This document shows positions 6,751-15,228 of a stretch of DNA of 16,812 nt, in pieces. Source of the DNA: an uncultured Lachnospiraceae bacterium. GTDB taxonomy: Bacteria > Bacillota > Clostridia > Lachnospirales > Lachnospiraceae. Where the stretch lies: NCBI GenBank assembly GCA_910584965.1, contig CAJUDZ010000051.1, positions 1 to 16,812 of the forward strand, in the 5' to 3' direction. A model generated the notes under the pieces. It worked only from the letters and a program-made list of their open reading frames with translations, searched no databases and was not told the DNA's origin. A program made the translations under genes and the position numbers. Numbering within the stretch: position 1 is the first letter of the stretch; each line of letters begins with the position of its first letter.

Positions 6751-7956
6751 TTAGCCTTCCAGACGAATTCTGCTCAGCGCACCGCCAATGGAATTCAGTT
6801 TTTCATCAAACGCTTTTTCTGTCATAACGCCTGTTATGAATGCAAATTCCTCCTCGAAACCGGCATCTGCTTCTTCTATGGAGGAAAATGCCGCCATCGC
6901 TTCCGCTTTTTTATCCGCATTGACACGGACAAAGAACCGGCGCTTCGTATCGGCAATATCCATCAGTTCCACCTGGGTATCGTCCCAAAAGCACATAACG
7001 GTCTTGCCCGGATGTCTTGCGCAGTCCACAATATCGGAAACCACCGCACTCGCCGTCGGCAGTTTCCCGGCGCCTCTTCCGTAATACATGGAATCGCCCA
7101 GCATATTGCCATGCACATATACCGCATTGAATACGCCTTTTACATTAAATAACGGATGTTCTTCCGGAATCATAAACGGCGCAACCATCGCGAAAAATCC
7201 GTCTTCCGTACTTTTGCTCATGGCAAGCAGTTTGACGGAGCAGTTCATCTTTTTCGCATATGCAAAATCTGCCGACGTAATCTTCGTGATGCCTTCCGTA
7301 TAAATTTTTTCGTAATTTACGGTTTCCCCCTTCATCAGGGAAGACAGAATGGCAATCTTTCTGCATGCGTCATATCCCTCCACATCCGCTTCGGGATTTC
7401 TTTCCGCATAACCTTTTTCCTGTGCTTCTTTCAGCACATCATCAAAACCGGCGCCGTTTTCTTCCATTTTGGTCAGAATATAGTTCGTCGTCCCGTTTAA
7501 AATACCCGTAATGGCATCCAGTTTTTCCGCAGTCAGAGAGTAATTCAGAGGACGGATAATCGGAATGCCGCCGCCCACGCTCGCTTCAAACAGATAATTG
7601 CAATGGTTCTCTTTGGCAAGCCGTATCAGTTCCGAACCGTGATTGGCAACCAGTTCCTTATTGGAAGTGCAGACGCTTTTCCCCGCAAGAATCGCCTGTT
7701 TCGAGAACGTATAGGCCGGATTGATGCCTCCCATCGTCTCACAGATTACGGTAACTTCCGGATCTTCCAGAATCGTATTGAAATCATGTACCACTTTATC
7801 CTCGTAAGGATCGCCCGGAAAGTCTCTCAAATCCAGAATATATTTGATATTCAGCTCCGTTCCCGCCTTCTTGTTGATGTCCGCTTTGTTTGTCTCGATT
7901 ACTTCGACAACGCCGCTTCCTACTGTACCATATCCTAAAACCGCTATCTGAATCAT
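6751..7956 (-). CDS. hom: Homoserine dehydrogenase
   Basis: This encodes 401 residues and reduces aspartate semialdehyde to homoserine with NAD(P)H. The N-terminal Rossmann motif is VLGYGTVGSG (6-15). CTSNKELVANHG and EASVGGGIPIIRPL form the nucleotide and substrate region, and ITGILNGTTNYIL with EKGYAERNPEADVEGYDACRK is the family signature with its conserved lysines. Residues about 335-401 (RFFVRVNADKK to the end) resemble a compact ACT domain, so threonine feedback is likely. The ATG at 7956 follows AGAGGA closely. The glyA stop is 27 bases upstream and the apgM-like gene begins 75 bases downstream, consistent with one transcript. Semialdehyde dehydrogenase and threonine synthase are not in the window. 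Confidence 0.95.
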   Translation of the reverse strand: MIQIAVLGYGTVGSGVVEVIETNKADINKKAGTELNIKYILDLRDFPGDPYEDKVVHDFNTILEDPEVTVICETMGGINPAYTFSKQAILAGKSVCTSNKELVANHGSELIRLAKENHCNYLFEASVGGGIPIIRPLNYSLTAEKLDAITGILNGTTNYILTKMEENGAGFDDVLKEAQEKGYAERNPEADVEGYDACRKIAILSSLMKGETVNYEKIYTEGITKITSADFAYAKKMNCSVKLLAMSKSTEDGFFAMVAPFMIPEEHPLFNVKGVFNAVYVHGNMLGDSMYYGRGAGKLPTASAVVSDIVDCARHPGKTVMCFWDDTQVELMDIADTKRRFFVRVNADKKAEAMAAFSSIEEADAGFEEEFAFITGVMTEKAFDEKLNSIGGALSRIRLEG

Positions 7957-7983
7957 CTTCCTCTAAGCCCTCTCTTTCTCTCC

Positions 7984-9222
7984 TTAGTTAAGCGGATATT
8001 TATCCGTTAAGCCCTTTACGATCGCGCGGGCTTTTTCGAGTCCCGCTTCGCCTTCTTTGATCACGATGGAAATTGCCTCCGCAACCTGATCCATATCCTC
8101 CGTATTCAGACCTCTGGAAGTTACCGCCGGAGTTCCAAGACGGACGCCGCTCGTTACAAACGGAGACTTGGGGTCATTCGGTATTGTATTTTTATTCGCC
8201 GTGATATTCGCCTCATCCAGAAGCTTCTCCACCGCTTTTCCCGTCAAATCATAATTCGTCAGATCTACTAACATCAAATGGTTGTCCGTACCGCCGGAAA
8301 CGATTTTTACGTCTCTTGCAAGCAGCCCTTTGCAAAGCGCCTGCGCATTATCGATCACGCCCTGCTGATACTCCTTAAACGCCGGAGAAAGCGCTTCTTT
8401 AAAGCATACGGCCTTCGCGGCGATAACGTGCATCAGCGGACCGCCCTGTGTTCCGGGGAAAATCGCCTTGTTAAAGTTATATTTGTCCGCCACTTCCTGA
8501 GACGACATAATCATGCCGCCGCGGGGTCCGCGCAGCGTCTTATGGGTCGTGGTTGTCGTTACATGCGCATAAGGAATCGGGCTCGGATGAAGTCCGGCCG
8601 CTACAAGTCCCGCAATATGCGCGATATCTACCATCAAAACAGCGCCCACTTCGTCGGCGATCTCCCTGAATTTCTTAAAATCAATCGTCCTCGCATATGC
8701 GGATGCACCTGCAACGATCATTTTCGGTCTGCATTCCAGTGCAATTTCCCGCACTTTATCATAATCCAGAAATCCTTCGTCATTAACGCCGTAAGGCACG
8801 CATTTGAAGTATTTACCGGACATATTCACCGGTGAACCGTGGGAAAGGTGTCCGCCGTGATCGAGATTCATTCCCATAAAAGTATCTCCCGGCTCCATCA
8901 CCGCAAAGAATACGGCCATATTAGCCTGCGCGCCGGAATGCGGCTGAACATTCACATATTCACAGCCAAAAAGTTCTTTCGCCCGGTCTCTTGCCAGATT
9001 TTCAACGACGTCCACGCATTCACAGCCGCCATAATATCTCTTGCCCGGATAACCTTCTGCATATTTATTCGTCAGCGGGCTTCCCATAGCCGCCATGACT
9101 GCCTTGCTTACCCAGTTTTCCGAAGCGATCAGCTCAATGTGTGAATTCTGGCGCTGCTGCTCGTCCTCGATTGCCTGCGCGATTTCCGGATCCGTTCTTT
9201 TTACCTCATCAAATGAATACAT
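7984..9222 (-). CDS. glyA: Serine hydroxymethyltransferase
   Basis: This encodes 412 residues, the usual bacterial length. It is a PLP enzyme interconverting serine plus tetrahydrofolate with glycine plus methylene-tetrahydrofolate. HIELIASENWVSKAV, TNKYAEGYPGKRYYGG and MVDIAHIAGLVAAG are standard motifs. The PLP lysine lies in THKTLRGPRGG at about residue 230. The start at 9222 (MYSFDEVKRTDPEIA) follows AGGA-rich sequence; upstream codons to 9363 lie in the promoter and leader, not in the protein. It is the first gene of a minus-strand run leading into hom, apgM-like and aspartate kinase. Some SHMTs also cleave threonine, so co-transcription with the threonine branch may balance glycine, serine and threonine. 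That link is inference. Confidence 0.96.
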   Translation of the reverse strand: MYSFDEVKRTDPEIAQAIEDEQQRQNSHIELIASENWVSKAVMAAMGSPLTNKYAEGYPGKRYYGGCECVDVVENLARDRAKELFGCEYVNVQPHSGAQANMAVFFAVMEPGDTFMGMNLDHGGHLSHGSPVNMSGKYFKCVPYGVNDEGFLDYDKVREIALECRPKMIVAGASAYARTIDFKKFREIADEVGAVLMVDIAHIAGLVAAGLHPSPIPYAHVTTTTTHKTLRGPRGGMIMSSQEVADKYNFNKAIFPGTQGGPLMHVIAAKAVCFKEALSPAFKEYQQGVIDNAQALCKGLLARDVKIVSGGTDNHLMLVDLTNYDLTGKAVEKLLDEANITANKNTIPNDPKSPFVTSGVRLGTPAVTSRGLNTEDMDQVAEAISIVIKEGEAGLEKARAIVKGLTDKYPLN

Positions 9223-9279
9223 TCCTGTTCCTGCCTTTCTTTTATAAATATTAATCATTCGCGTTACACGAAACTCCAT

Positions 9280-9337
9280 GATTCCGTTCTGCGGAATCTC
9301 AAATCCGCGGAGAGAATACCTGTATTCTGATATTCTC
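9280..9337 (-). promoter_or_regulatory. Two hairpins in the glyA operon leader
   Basis: In the minus-strand leader, 9337-9312 forms GAGAATA with TATTCTC (extendable by a U-G and a C-G pair), and 9298-9280 forms GATTCCG with CGGAATC around a 5-nt loop. No U-tract follows and no T-box or glycine, lysine or SAM riboswitch core is recognisable, so this is a structured leader of unknown effect. Confidence 0.4.
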
Positions 9338-9353
9338 ACATTAAACCAGAGTA

Positions 9354-9383
9354 AGTATATCACAGGGAACGTTTCCGGCGCAA
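9354..9383 (-). promoter_or_regulatory. Promoter of the glyA-hom-apgM-kinase operon
   Basis: On the minus strand TTGCGC (9383-9378), an 18-bp spacer and TATACT (9359-9354), with TGA before the -10 (extended -10), give a start point near 9347. It is divergent from the lipid kinase promoter at 9451-9480. Confidence 0.55.
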
Positions 9384-9438
9384 TATGTCAGGTAGAATTT
9401 CTTTGAAATGAAAGGTTCCGGGCGGCAGGCGGAAACGT
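9365..9438. promoter_or_regulatory. Operator-like inverted repeats between divergent promoters
   Basis: ACGTTTCCG (9369-9377) and its exact complement CGGAAACGT (9430-9438) face each other 52 bases apart. The first lies in the glyA promoter spacer; the second ends 12 bases before the lipid kinase -35. Around the first, GGGAACGTTTCC (9365-9376) is a near-palindrome with one mismatch, in the style of LacI-family operators. DNA looping between the two sites is a possible reading. Confidence 0.35.
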
Positions 9439-9450
9439 CGGGATAAAATT

Positions 9451-9480
9451 TTTACAAAAACCGCATATTTATGCTATAAT
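9451..9480 (+). promoter_or_regulatory. Promoter of the lipid kinase gene
   Basis: TTTACA (9451-9456), 18 bp and a perfect TATAAT (9475-9480), with TGC before the -10 (extended -10). The start point would be near 9487, giving a leader of roughly 70 nt before the ATG at 9555. Confidence 0.65.
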
Positions 9481-9554
9481 ATGCGCGGTGGCAATAAACC
9501 GTATGAAAACCGGGGGTTCCCGTACGCACACTTTCACAACAGAGGACAAACATC

Positions 9555-10523
9555 ATGTACTATATTATAATGAACCCATCTTCCCAGTCCGGCCAGGGAC
9601 TGCGTATCTGGAAACAGCTGGAACCTGTTTTTGCAGAAAAAAAGATTCCCTACCGCCTGATGATGTCAAAACACAGCGGCCATATCGCCAAACTGGCGGC
9701 AGAGATCACATCAGAAAACGCTTCCGGCAGTTCTTATGTCAACCTGATCATACTGGGCGGCGACGGCACGGTAAACGAAGCGCTTCAGGGAATCCGCGAC
9801 TTTTCCCGCGTAAATATCGGCTTTATCCCTACCGGTTCCGGCAACGACCTGGCAAGGGATATGAAGCTGGACCGGAATCCTGTCAAAATCCTTGAGAAAA
9901 TACTGGATGACAATATCCTCCGCAAAGTTGATCTGGGGCGGCTTGTCATAAGCGGTTCCATGCAGGCCACGCCGAAAAGGGACGGCGTAAAGGTACCGGG
10001 AGACCGCTTTTTTGTCATCAGCAGCGGAATCGGGTTCGATGCAGCGGTATGCGAGGAAGCCCTTTCTTCCCCTCTGAAAGACATGTTGAACAAGGTAAAA
10101 CTGGGCCGGCTGACATATCTTGTCATTGCCCTGAAACAGCTGATTGCCGCCAGGCGTATCTCCTGCGATCTTTTTCTGGACGGCGGACGCCCCATTCACC
10201 TGAACCGTTTTCTTTTTGCCGCGGTCATGATACACCGTTACGAAGGCGGCGGATTCAAATTCTGTCCGCAGGCCGACGCCGCAGACGGCCTGCTCGATCT
10301 CTGCCTTGTCGGCCGCCTGCCAAAACCTGTCATCTTCCTTGCGCTTCCTACCGCCTTCTTCGGGAAGCACTACATTTTTCCGCAGATATTCCATTACCGG
10401 GCGGCCCGGATTGAGATAAAAACTTCCGCCCCGCTCTGGATTCATACCGACGGGGAAGTGTATTTTAAATCCGACCATATCTGTCTGTCCTGTGAGCAGC
10501 AGAAAGTCCGGTTTCTGGCCTGA
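9555..10523 (+). CDS. Diacylglycerol/lipid kinase family protein (YegS/DgkB type)
   Basis: This encodes 322 residues. The ATG at 9555 follows GAGGA. The N-terminal kinase domain has MNPSSQSGQG (6-15), ILGGDGTVNEAL (66-77, the nucleotide-binding GGDGT) and IPTGSGNDLAR (91-101). The C-terminal beta-sandwich includes HRYEGGGFKFCPQADAADG and ends with the typical WIHTDGE segment. Members phosphorylate diacylglycerol or related lipids at the membrane face; the substrate cannot be read from sequence. It is transcribed away from the glyA operon and is followed after 184 bases by a PAP2-type phosphatase, which would catalyse the opposite kind of reaction. That pairing supports a lipid-phosphate role. 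There is no transmembrane segment. No clear terminator follows; weak hairpins lie at about 10525-10560. Confidence 0.87.
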   Translation: MYYIIMNPSSQSGQGLRIWKQLEPVFAEKKIPYRLMMSKHSGHIAKLAAEITSENASGSSYVNLIILGGDGTVNEALQGIRDFSRVNIGFIPTGSGNDLARDMKLDRNPVKILEKILDDNILRKVDLGRLVISGSMQATPKRDGVKVPGDRFFVISSGIGFDAAVCEEALSSPLKDMLNKVKLGRLTYLVIALKQLIAARRISCDLFLDGGRPIHLNRFLFAAVMIHRYEGGGFKFCPQADAADGLLDLCLVGRLPKPVIFLALPTAFFGKHYIFPQIFHYRAARIEIKTSAPLWIHTDGEVYFKSDHICLSCEQQKVRFLA

Positions 10524-10610
10524 TTCCGGAATATCATTCCAGAAAAGAACATTTTCTTTACACTCTTTTGCACATTTTTGATATTTTTGCGGTAAAATGG
10601 ATAAAATTTT

Positions 10611-10653
10611 TATACAAAAGTGATTTTGACTTTTGTATACAATCTGCTATGAT
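10611..10653 (+). promoter_or_regulatory. Promoter of the PAP2 gene with overlapping inverted repeat
   Basis: TTGACT (10626-10631), 16 bp and TATGAT (10648-10653), with TGC before the -10. An 11-bp perfect inverted repeat, TATACAAAAGT (10611-10621) and ACTTTTGTATA (10629-10639), covers the -35. The decamer TTGTATACAA (10633-10642) is a perfect palindrome in the spacer. Repression of the PAP2 gene by a dimeric regulator, GntR- or TetR-like, is the likely use. Confidence 0.6.
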
Positions 10654-10707
10654 ATGTTTCATAATAATATCTGCACATCGCAGACTTAGAAAGGTGTTTG
10701 ATGAAGC

Positions 10708-11388
10708 ATGAAAGCTTTTTTCCATAAATATAAGCATGCCATTCCGCTCCTGATTTATGCGCCGGTCTATATGATATGGTTCGGCCATCTGGAAAAGACC
10801 GTAAAACATTATAAGCTCATTCATGTCGCGCTGGATGACTACATTCCGTTTTGTGAAGTATTCATCGTGCCCTATCTGCTGTGGTTTCTTTATGTCGCGG
10901 CCACCGTCGCTTTTTTCTTCTTTAAGGACAAAGACGATTATTATAAATGCTGTGCTTTTTTGTTTGCGGGAATGACCGTTTTTCTGCTCGTTTCCACACT
11001 GTGGCCAAACGGGCACCGTTTGCGGCCGTTCATTTTCCCGAGAGACAATATTTTCACAAAACTTGTCTCCATGATTTACCGCGCCGATACACCGACAAAC
11101 CTTTGGCCGAGCATTCACGTATATAATTCCCTCGGCTGCCATTTTGCCATCGCAAAAAGCAGGCATTTCGCAAAGCATAAAGGAATCCGAAACTGCTCGC
11201 TCGTGCTCTGCATTTCGATTATCCTTTCGACGATGTTCACCAAACAGCATTCCGCGTTTGACGTGATAACCGCTTTTGTCATGGCCGCCGTGATGTATCT
11301 TCTCGTATACCGTTTCGATATCCTGCTGAATCTGAAGCACAATCTGAATCATAAGAATAAAAGAAAAATGGGGCCGGAAACTCTCTGA
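10708..11388 (+). CDS. PAP2-family integral membrane phosphatase
   Basis: This encodes 226 residues, with hydrophobic segments at about 11-27, 50-72, 82-98, 164-177 and 185-203. The acid phosphatase superfamily motifs are present: RLRPFIFPRD (104-113, a divergent first motif), PSIH (134-137) and STMFTKQHSAFD (174-185) with His181 and Asp185. It probably dephosphorylates a lipid phosphate such as phosphatidic acid or an isoprenyl pyrophosphate, and belongs to the membrane-spanning PAP2 group. The first motif lacks the usual spaced Lys-Arg-Pro pattern, so activity is likely but unproven. It has its own operator-bearing promoter despite following the lipid kinase. AGAAAGG is 13 bases before this ATG and 6 bases before another ATG at 10701 that opens an 8-codon ORF overlapping the start. 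Confidence 0.85.
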   Translation: MKAFFHKYKHAIPLLIYAPVYMIWFGHLEKTVKHYKLIHVALDDYIPFCEVFIVPYLLWFLYVAATVAFFFFKDKDDYYKCCAFLFAGMTVFLLVSTLWPNGHRLRPFIFPRDNIFTKLVSMIYRADTPTNLWPSIHVYNSLGCHFAIAKSRHFAKHKGIRNCSLVLCISIILSTMFTKQHSAFDVITAFVMAAVMYLLVYRFDILLNLKHNLNHKNKRKMGPETL

Positions 11389-11395
11389 CCCCATT
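11367..11395 (-). terminator. Terminator of the glycosyltransferase gene, overlapping the PAP2 gene end
   Basis: AATGGGG and CCCCATT (7 bp) enclose a 15-nt loop. On the minus strand the stem runs into TTTTTCTTTT, a good intrinsic terminator for the gene ending at 11400. The plus-strand side has only a weak T tail. One arm lies inside the last PAP2 codons and just 11 bases separate the two stops. Confidence 0.7.
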
Positions 11396-11399
11396 CCGT

Positions 11400-12425
11400 T
11401 TAATTAAATTTGAAGAAACGCTGACAGATTTTATATGCTTCCACCGATATTTTTCTGCCCCCTTTTCCCGGAAGATTCATCGAATTTCCCATAATGCCGT
11501 ATCTTAATCTGATATAAAGCAGGGCATCTTTCTGTTTGATATATGCCCACAGTTCCTTCTTTTTCTCCAGACTTTCTTCCGCACCGGAACGAATCAGAAG
11601 CACGGATGAAATGACCGTGATAATTTCCAGATAACTGATCATATAATTCTTCATTCTGGGCCGTCTGCATATTTCCGGTTTCTTTTCCACCAGATAGTCG
11701 AGCATCATTTTATTTACTTTTATCTGCTGGTCAATTCTGGAGATCATGACCTGTTCGTTGACGGACTGACCTTCCCTTCCGATATAGTAACGGTAAAAAT
11801 TTACGTCGAGATAATACATCGTCCTCACATACGGCAGCGGCTCGAAAACAAAAAGATTATCCACGTAGAACGTGTGCTCCGGCAGTTTCATCCCGCATTC
11901 TTTCAAAAGTTTTGTCCTGAAAATAACGGAGTGCATCAGGATGTACTGCCCCTTATGGAAATGCTTCACTTCCTCCCATGTGAAAATCCTGTCTTTCGGC
12001 AGCGCATGATGATATTTCATCACTTTATTCTTTTTTGCGCCTTCTTTCTCATAGACGAAATTGCTGATGAGCATATCGAGCGCCGTACTGCCGCCTGCCA
12101 GCTCCCGAAGCGTCTGTAAGATCGTCCGGTATGCGCTTTCTTTTACCCAGTCGTCGCTGTCAACCACTTTAAAATATAACCCGGAGGCATGTTCCAGGCC
12201 TGCATTAACAGCCGCTCCATGTCCGCCGTTCTCCTGATGAACCGCCCTGACAATGCCCGGATACAGTCTTTCGTATTCGTCGGCAATTTCTCCCGTCCGG
12301 TCTGTTGAACCGTCATCCACCACCAATATTTCCACATCCTCCCCGCCCGGAAGCAGCGATTCGATACATTTACGCATATAGGCTTCCGAATTATAACTGG
12401 GAATTGCAATTGATAAAAGTTTCAT
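11400..12425 (-). CDS. Family 2 glycosyltransferase
   Basis: This encodes 341 residues. The N-terminal GT-A domain shows LSIAIPSYNSEAYMRKC (4-20), EILVVDDGSTDRTG (32-45), NGGHGAAVNAG (66-76) and the metal-binding DSDDW (89-93). It would transfer a sugar from a nucleotide-sugar to a wall polymer, glycolipid or exopolysaccharide. The acceptor cannot be told, and there are no neighbouring polysaccharide genes. There is no convincing transmembrane anchor; the C-terminal region is rich in Lys and Arg and may sit at the membrane. The start at 12425 has AGGAAAGG upstream. It lies 70 bases after the SfsA-MutY stop on the same strand and may be co-transcribed with it. Confidence 0.85.
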   Translation of the reverse strand: MKLLSIAIPSYNSEAYMRKCIESLLPGGEDVEILVVDDGSTDRTGEIADEYERLYPGIVRAVHQENGGHGAAVNAGLEHASGLYFKVVDSDDWVKESAYRTILQTLRELAGGSTALDMLISNFVYEKEGAKKNKVMKYHHALPKDRIFTWEEVKHFHKGQYILMHSVIFRTKLLKECGMKLPEHTFYVDNLFVFEPLPYVRTMYYLDVNFYRYYIGREGQSVNEQVMISRIDQQIKVNKMMLDYLVEKKPEICRRPRMKNYMISYLEIITVISSVLLIRSGAEESLEKKKELWAYIKQKDALLYIRLRYGIMGNSMNLPGKGGRKISVEAYKICQRFFKFN

Positions 12426-12495
12426 CTTTTCCGTGCCTTTCCTGCCGCTTCTGCGGACATTTTATTCAACCATTCTAAAAGTCTTTCCATCCTTT

Positions 12496-14223
12496 TTAAA
12501 TATAATTCCTGTATGCCGCAAACGCAGAAGGAATCGGATAGTTCTCTTCTATTTCATCGGGTGTTACAAAGAGCAGCCCTGCGTCCGTCTGCATTCTTTC
12601 CAACTCGTCCACCCGGATGGCATATCCTGTCATGTGCCACTCTTTATGGGTGAAAACATGCTTTGAAAACGGCAGTTCTTCGATTCTGACCGGCGCCAGT
12701 CCAAGCGATTTTAAATAAGCGGTTATCCTCTCCTTTGTCTGTTCGCCTTCCATCGAAGGAAACTCATACATACCGGCCAGCAGGCCTTTGTCCGCGCGCT
12801 TACGCAGGACAATCTTTCCTTCATCCCGAATAACCAGAATTGTTTTCTTCTCAATTCCTCTCGGCTTCTTCGGCGCCTTGTGCGGAAATTCCGAAGTACG
12901 GCCGGCTTTCTGCGCCCTGCAGAAAGCCTCCCACGGACAAATGCTGCATTTGGGCGCACCATTTGGCACACAGACTACCGCTCCAAGCTCCATAAGGGCC
13001 TGATTAAAATCGCCCGGCCGTTCCCGCGGCATGACTTCCGCAAGTTCCGCTTCTATTTCTTTTTTCACTTTTGTATCCGAAACATCCCGTTCATCCATGC
13101 GCAGTCTCGACAAAATTCTCAGAACGTTTCCGTCCACCGCCGGAACCGCATGCTGAAAAGCAATGGAAGATATGGCGCCCGCCGTATAACTTCCGATTCC
13201 CGGAAGTCCGACAAGCTCTTCGTATCCGGCCGGCATTCGGCCGCCATAATCTATAACGATTTTCTCGGCCGCTTTCTTCAGATTTCTGGCCCGGTTATAA
13301 TATCCGAGTCCTTCCCAGAGTTTCAAAAGCTTCTCTTCCTCCACGCAGGCAAGGCTCCGGATATCCGGAAGCTCTTCCATAAACCTGTCATAATAAGGCT
13401 TAACCGCCTCCACCCTTGTCTGCTGCAGCATGATTTCGGAGACCCATACATGATAGGGCGTCGGACTCTCGCGCCAGGGAAGGATACGCCGCCCTCTGTC
13501 ATACCAGGCAAGCAGCGGCCCGGCAATCCGGTCTAACGGCGACAGGATAACGGGCACTTCCTTCCGCAGCATCAGGCTGTCTTTTCCTATCTCGCAGTCA
13601 CAGGCGAGTACTCTGACGCCCGCGCGCCTTGCCCGCCGCAGAACTTCGCCGAATTCCGGCTGTGCATCTTCGTTCGGCGAAAAAGAAATCATGTCTTTCA
13701 TCTGAAGTACGAACAGAATATAGGCCTCATACCCTTCATTCCTTGCGGCCATCAGTTCTTCCACATGCTTTACGGCCCGTTCCGAAGGCGCGTCCGGAAA
13801 CGCCGCATGTCCGTCACTTTCCAGCGTAACGCCCTTTACTTCCATAAAAATTTTCCGGCCGGACGCCGTTTCCAGGTAAAAATCAAAACGGGAATTTCGA
13901 TAGGATGTTTCCGGCCGTATCAACGTAATATCCGGAAAAAGTCCTTTCTTATGCAGCCACTCTTCCACAACCTTATTGGGCGCTCCTGAATCGATATTGA
14001 ATAACCTGCCTGCCTTTTCCACGGCCACAAGATCATATGCCGTAGTTCGCTCCGGATTCTGCCCCTTTTCCAGATATACGGTTACATTCTCCTGCAATAG
14101 TTCTCTGCACCGGCCCGTGTTCTTCACATGAACCTTTGTACGCTCACCGTTCAGTTCCACATATGCGATGAACCGGTTCGGCCTGGACAGGAACTTCGCT
14201 TCTTCTATATTATTATATTTCAT
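12496..14223 (-). CDS. SfsA-MutY fusion: SfsA nuclease domain plus A/G-specific adenine glycosylase
   Basis: This encodes 575 residues, with no stop or new start between the halves. Residues 1-225 are a full SfsA: PNRFIAYVELNG (15-26), NTGRCRELL (35-43) and a nuclease-like core RFDFYL (112-117) with MEVKGVTL (127-134). Residues 230-575 are a full MutY. It has SEIMLQQTRV with catalytic Glu263, the helix-hairpin-helix GLPGIGSYTAGA (339-350) and catalytic Asp364 in VDGNV. The 4Fe-4S cysteines are 418, 426, 429 and 435, and a NUDIX-like domain from about 460 carries the FSKHVFTHKEWH loop. MutY removes adenine opposite 8-oxoguanine. SfsA has been linked to nucleic-acid cleavage and to sugar fermentation control. 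The SfsA part stands where a separate protein is usual in other phyla. The start at 14223 follows AGAGGA. Confidence 0.94.
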   Translation of the reverse strand: MKYNNIEEAKFLSRPNRFIAYVELNGERTKVHVKNTGRCRELLQENVTVYLEKGQNPERTTAYDLVAVEKAGRLFNIDSGAPNKVVEEWLHKKGLFPDITLIRPETSYRNSRFDFYLETASGRKIFMEVKGVTLESDGHAAFPDAPSERAVKHVEELMAARNEGYEAYILFVLQMKDMISFSPNEDAQPEFGEVLRRARRAGVRVLACDCEIGKDSLMLRKEVPVILSPLDRIAGPLLAWYDRGRRILPWRESPTPYHVWVSEIMLQQTRVEAVKPYYDRFMEELPDIRSLACVEEEKLLKLWEGLGYYNRARNLKKAAEKIVIDYGGRMPAGYEELVGLPGIGSYTAGAISSIAFQHAVPAVDGNVLRILSRLRMDERDVSDTKVKKEIEAELAEVMPRERPGDFNQALMELGAVVCVPNGAPKCSICPWEAFCRAQKAGRTSEFPHKAPKKPRGIEKKTILVIRDEGKIVLRKRADKGLLAGMYEFPSMEGEQTKERITAYLKSLGLAPVRIEELPFSKHVFTHKEWHMTGYAIRVDELERMQTDAGLLFVTPDEIEENYPIPSAFAAYRNYI

Positions 14224-14307
14224 ATTTCCTCTCAGTCTTCAATCCCGTCGCGTCAGCATACACGGCAGACACAGACGATCATAAAGTTTATGCCGGGCGT
14301 GCGCCTC

Positions 14308-15228
14308 TCAGCCGTCGTCAGGCTCCTTGTTCTTATAGGGAACCCTCGCCGCCGGCACCACTTCGGATGCTGTTTTCGTATGTACCGCCTGATCATCAAA
14401 GAATATATGCGCCCCGAACGCCTTCAGCACATCCGTCTTCTGCACGCCGCCGAGGAAAAAAGCCTCGTCGATTCTGACATTCCACGCCCGCAGCGTGCGG
14501 ATAACCCGCTCATGCGCAGGCGCGCACCTGAGCGTCACAAGTGCAGTCCTTATCGGCGCTTCTTCCGTTGTCAGATCTTTCTGCAATTCCGACAATGTAC
14601 GTAAAAATTTGGCAAACGGGCCGGCTTTCAGCGGATTTCCCGCATTTTCCCGTTCATTCTCTTCAAAGGCTTCCAGGCCGCATTCCCTGGAAATCCGCTC
14701 CGATTCGTCCGAAAAAAGCACCGCATCCCCGTCAAAGGCAATCCGTATCTGTCTGATCTGATGTTCGCAGTCGTATGTGTGTATCCCGTCGCTGCATATG
14801 ATGCCCGCCGCAATATTGGAATCGATTGCACTCTGCACATCGTCCTCATATGCCGACAAAAACAAATCGGTTCGGAAAGCATCCAGATACGGCGCGAGCG
14901 AAGCGCCGCTCGCAAGTACCGCTCTCGTTATGTTCAGGCCGTAATAAGCGATGGCGTTAAATACGCGAAGCGATGTATCCGGGCTGTTGCGCGACATAAT
15001 AATCACTTCCACACAGCCTTCCCTGCCGGGCAGACTGTTCAGATTCAGCAACGCTTTTATCAGAGGAAAACCCGGCCCCGGCTTCAATATTTCATCCTCG
15101 TGCTCCACCTGGTAACGGCAGTATGCTTCCACGCCCTCTTTCTCAAAAATTTCATTTTCACAGGATAAATCAAACAGCGCTCTGGATGAAACGCCGACAA
15201 CAAGTCTGTTCTCCAAATCATAAAACAT
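14308..15228 (-). CDS. 5'-nucleotidase (cytosolic cN-I family)
   Basis: This encodes 306 residues of the 5'-nucleotidase family related to eukaryotic cN-I (HAD-like). VVGVSSRALFDLS lies near the N-terminus (10-22), IIMSRNSPDTSLRVFNAI at 76-93, the key IAFDGDAVLFSDESE at 163-177 and DEAFFLGGVQKTDVLKAFGAHIFFDDQ near the C-terminus. It should hydrolyse nucleoside 5'-monophosphates in the cytoplasm; the preferred base is not readable. The ATG at 15228 has AGGAGGG 6 bases before it. Sitting 84 bases before the MutY fusion on the same strand, it may share a transcript with that repair gene, but I see no obvious functional link beyond nucleotide metabolism. Confidence 0.88.
   Translation of the reverse strand: MFYDLENRLVVGVSSRALFDLSCENEIFEKEGVEAYCRYQVEHEDEILKPGPGFPLIKALLNLNSLPGREGCVEVIIMSRNSPDTSLRVFNAIAYYGLNITRAVLASGASLAPYLDAFRTDLFLSAYEDDVQSAIDSNIAAGIICSDGIHTYDCEHQIRQIRIAFDGDAVLFSDESERISRECGLEAFEENERENAGNPLKAGPFAKFLRTLSELQKDLTTEEAPIRTALVTLRCAPAHERVIRTLRAWNVRIDEAFFLGGVQKTDVLKAFGAHIFFDDQAVHTKTASEVVPAARVPYKNKEPDDG

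Noticed and set aside
9223..9347. T-box or known riboswitch upstream of glyA
   Set aside because: No TGGTACCGCG-like T-box core, terminator U-tract or known aptamer core can be found in the leader.
9223..9363. N-terminal extension of glyA to 459 residues
   Set aside because: It overlaps the promoter and leader hairpins and adds residues absent from the enzyme family.
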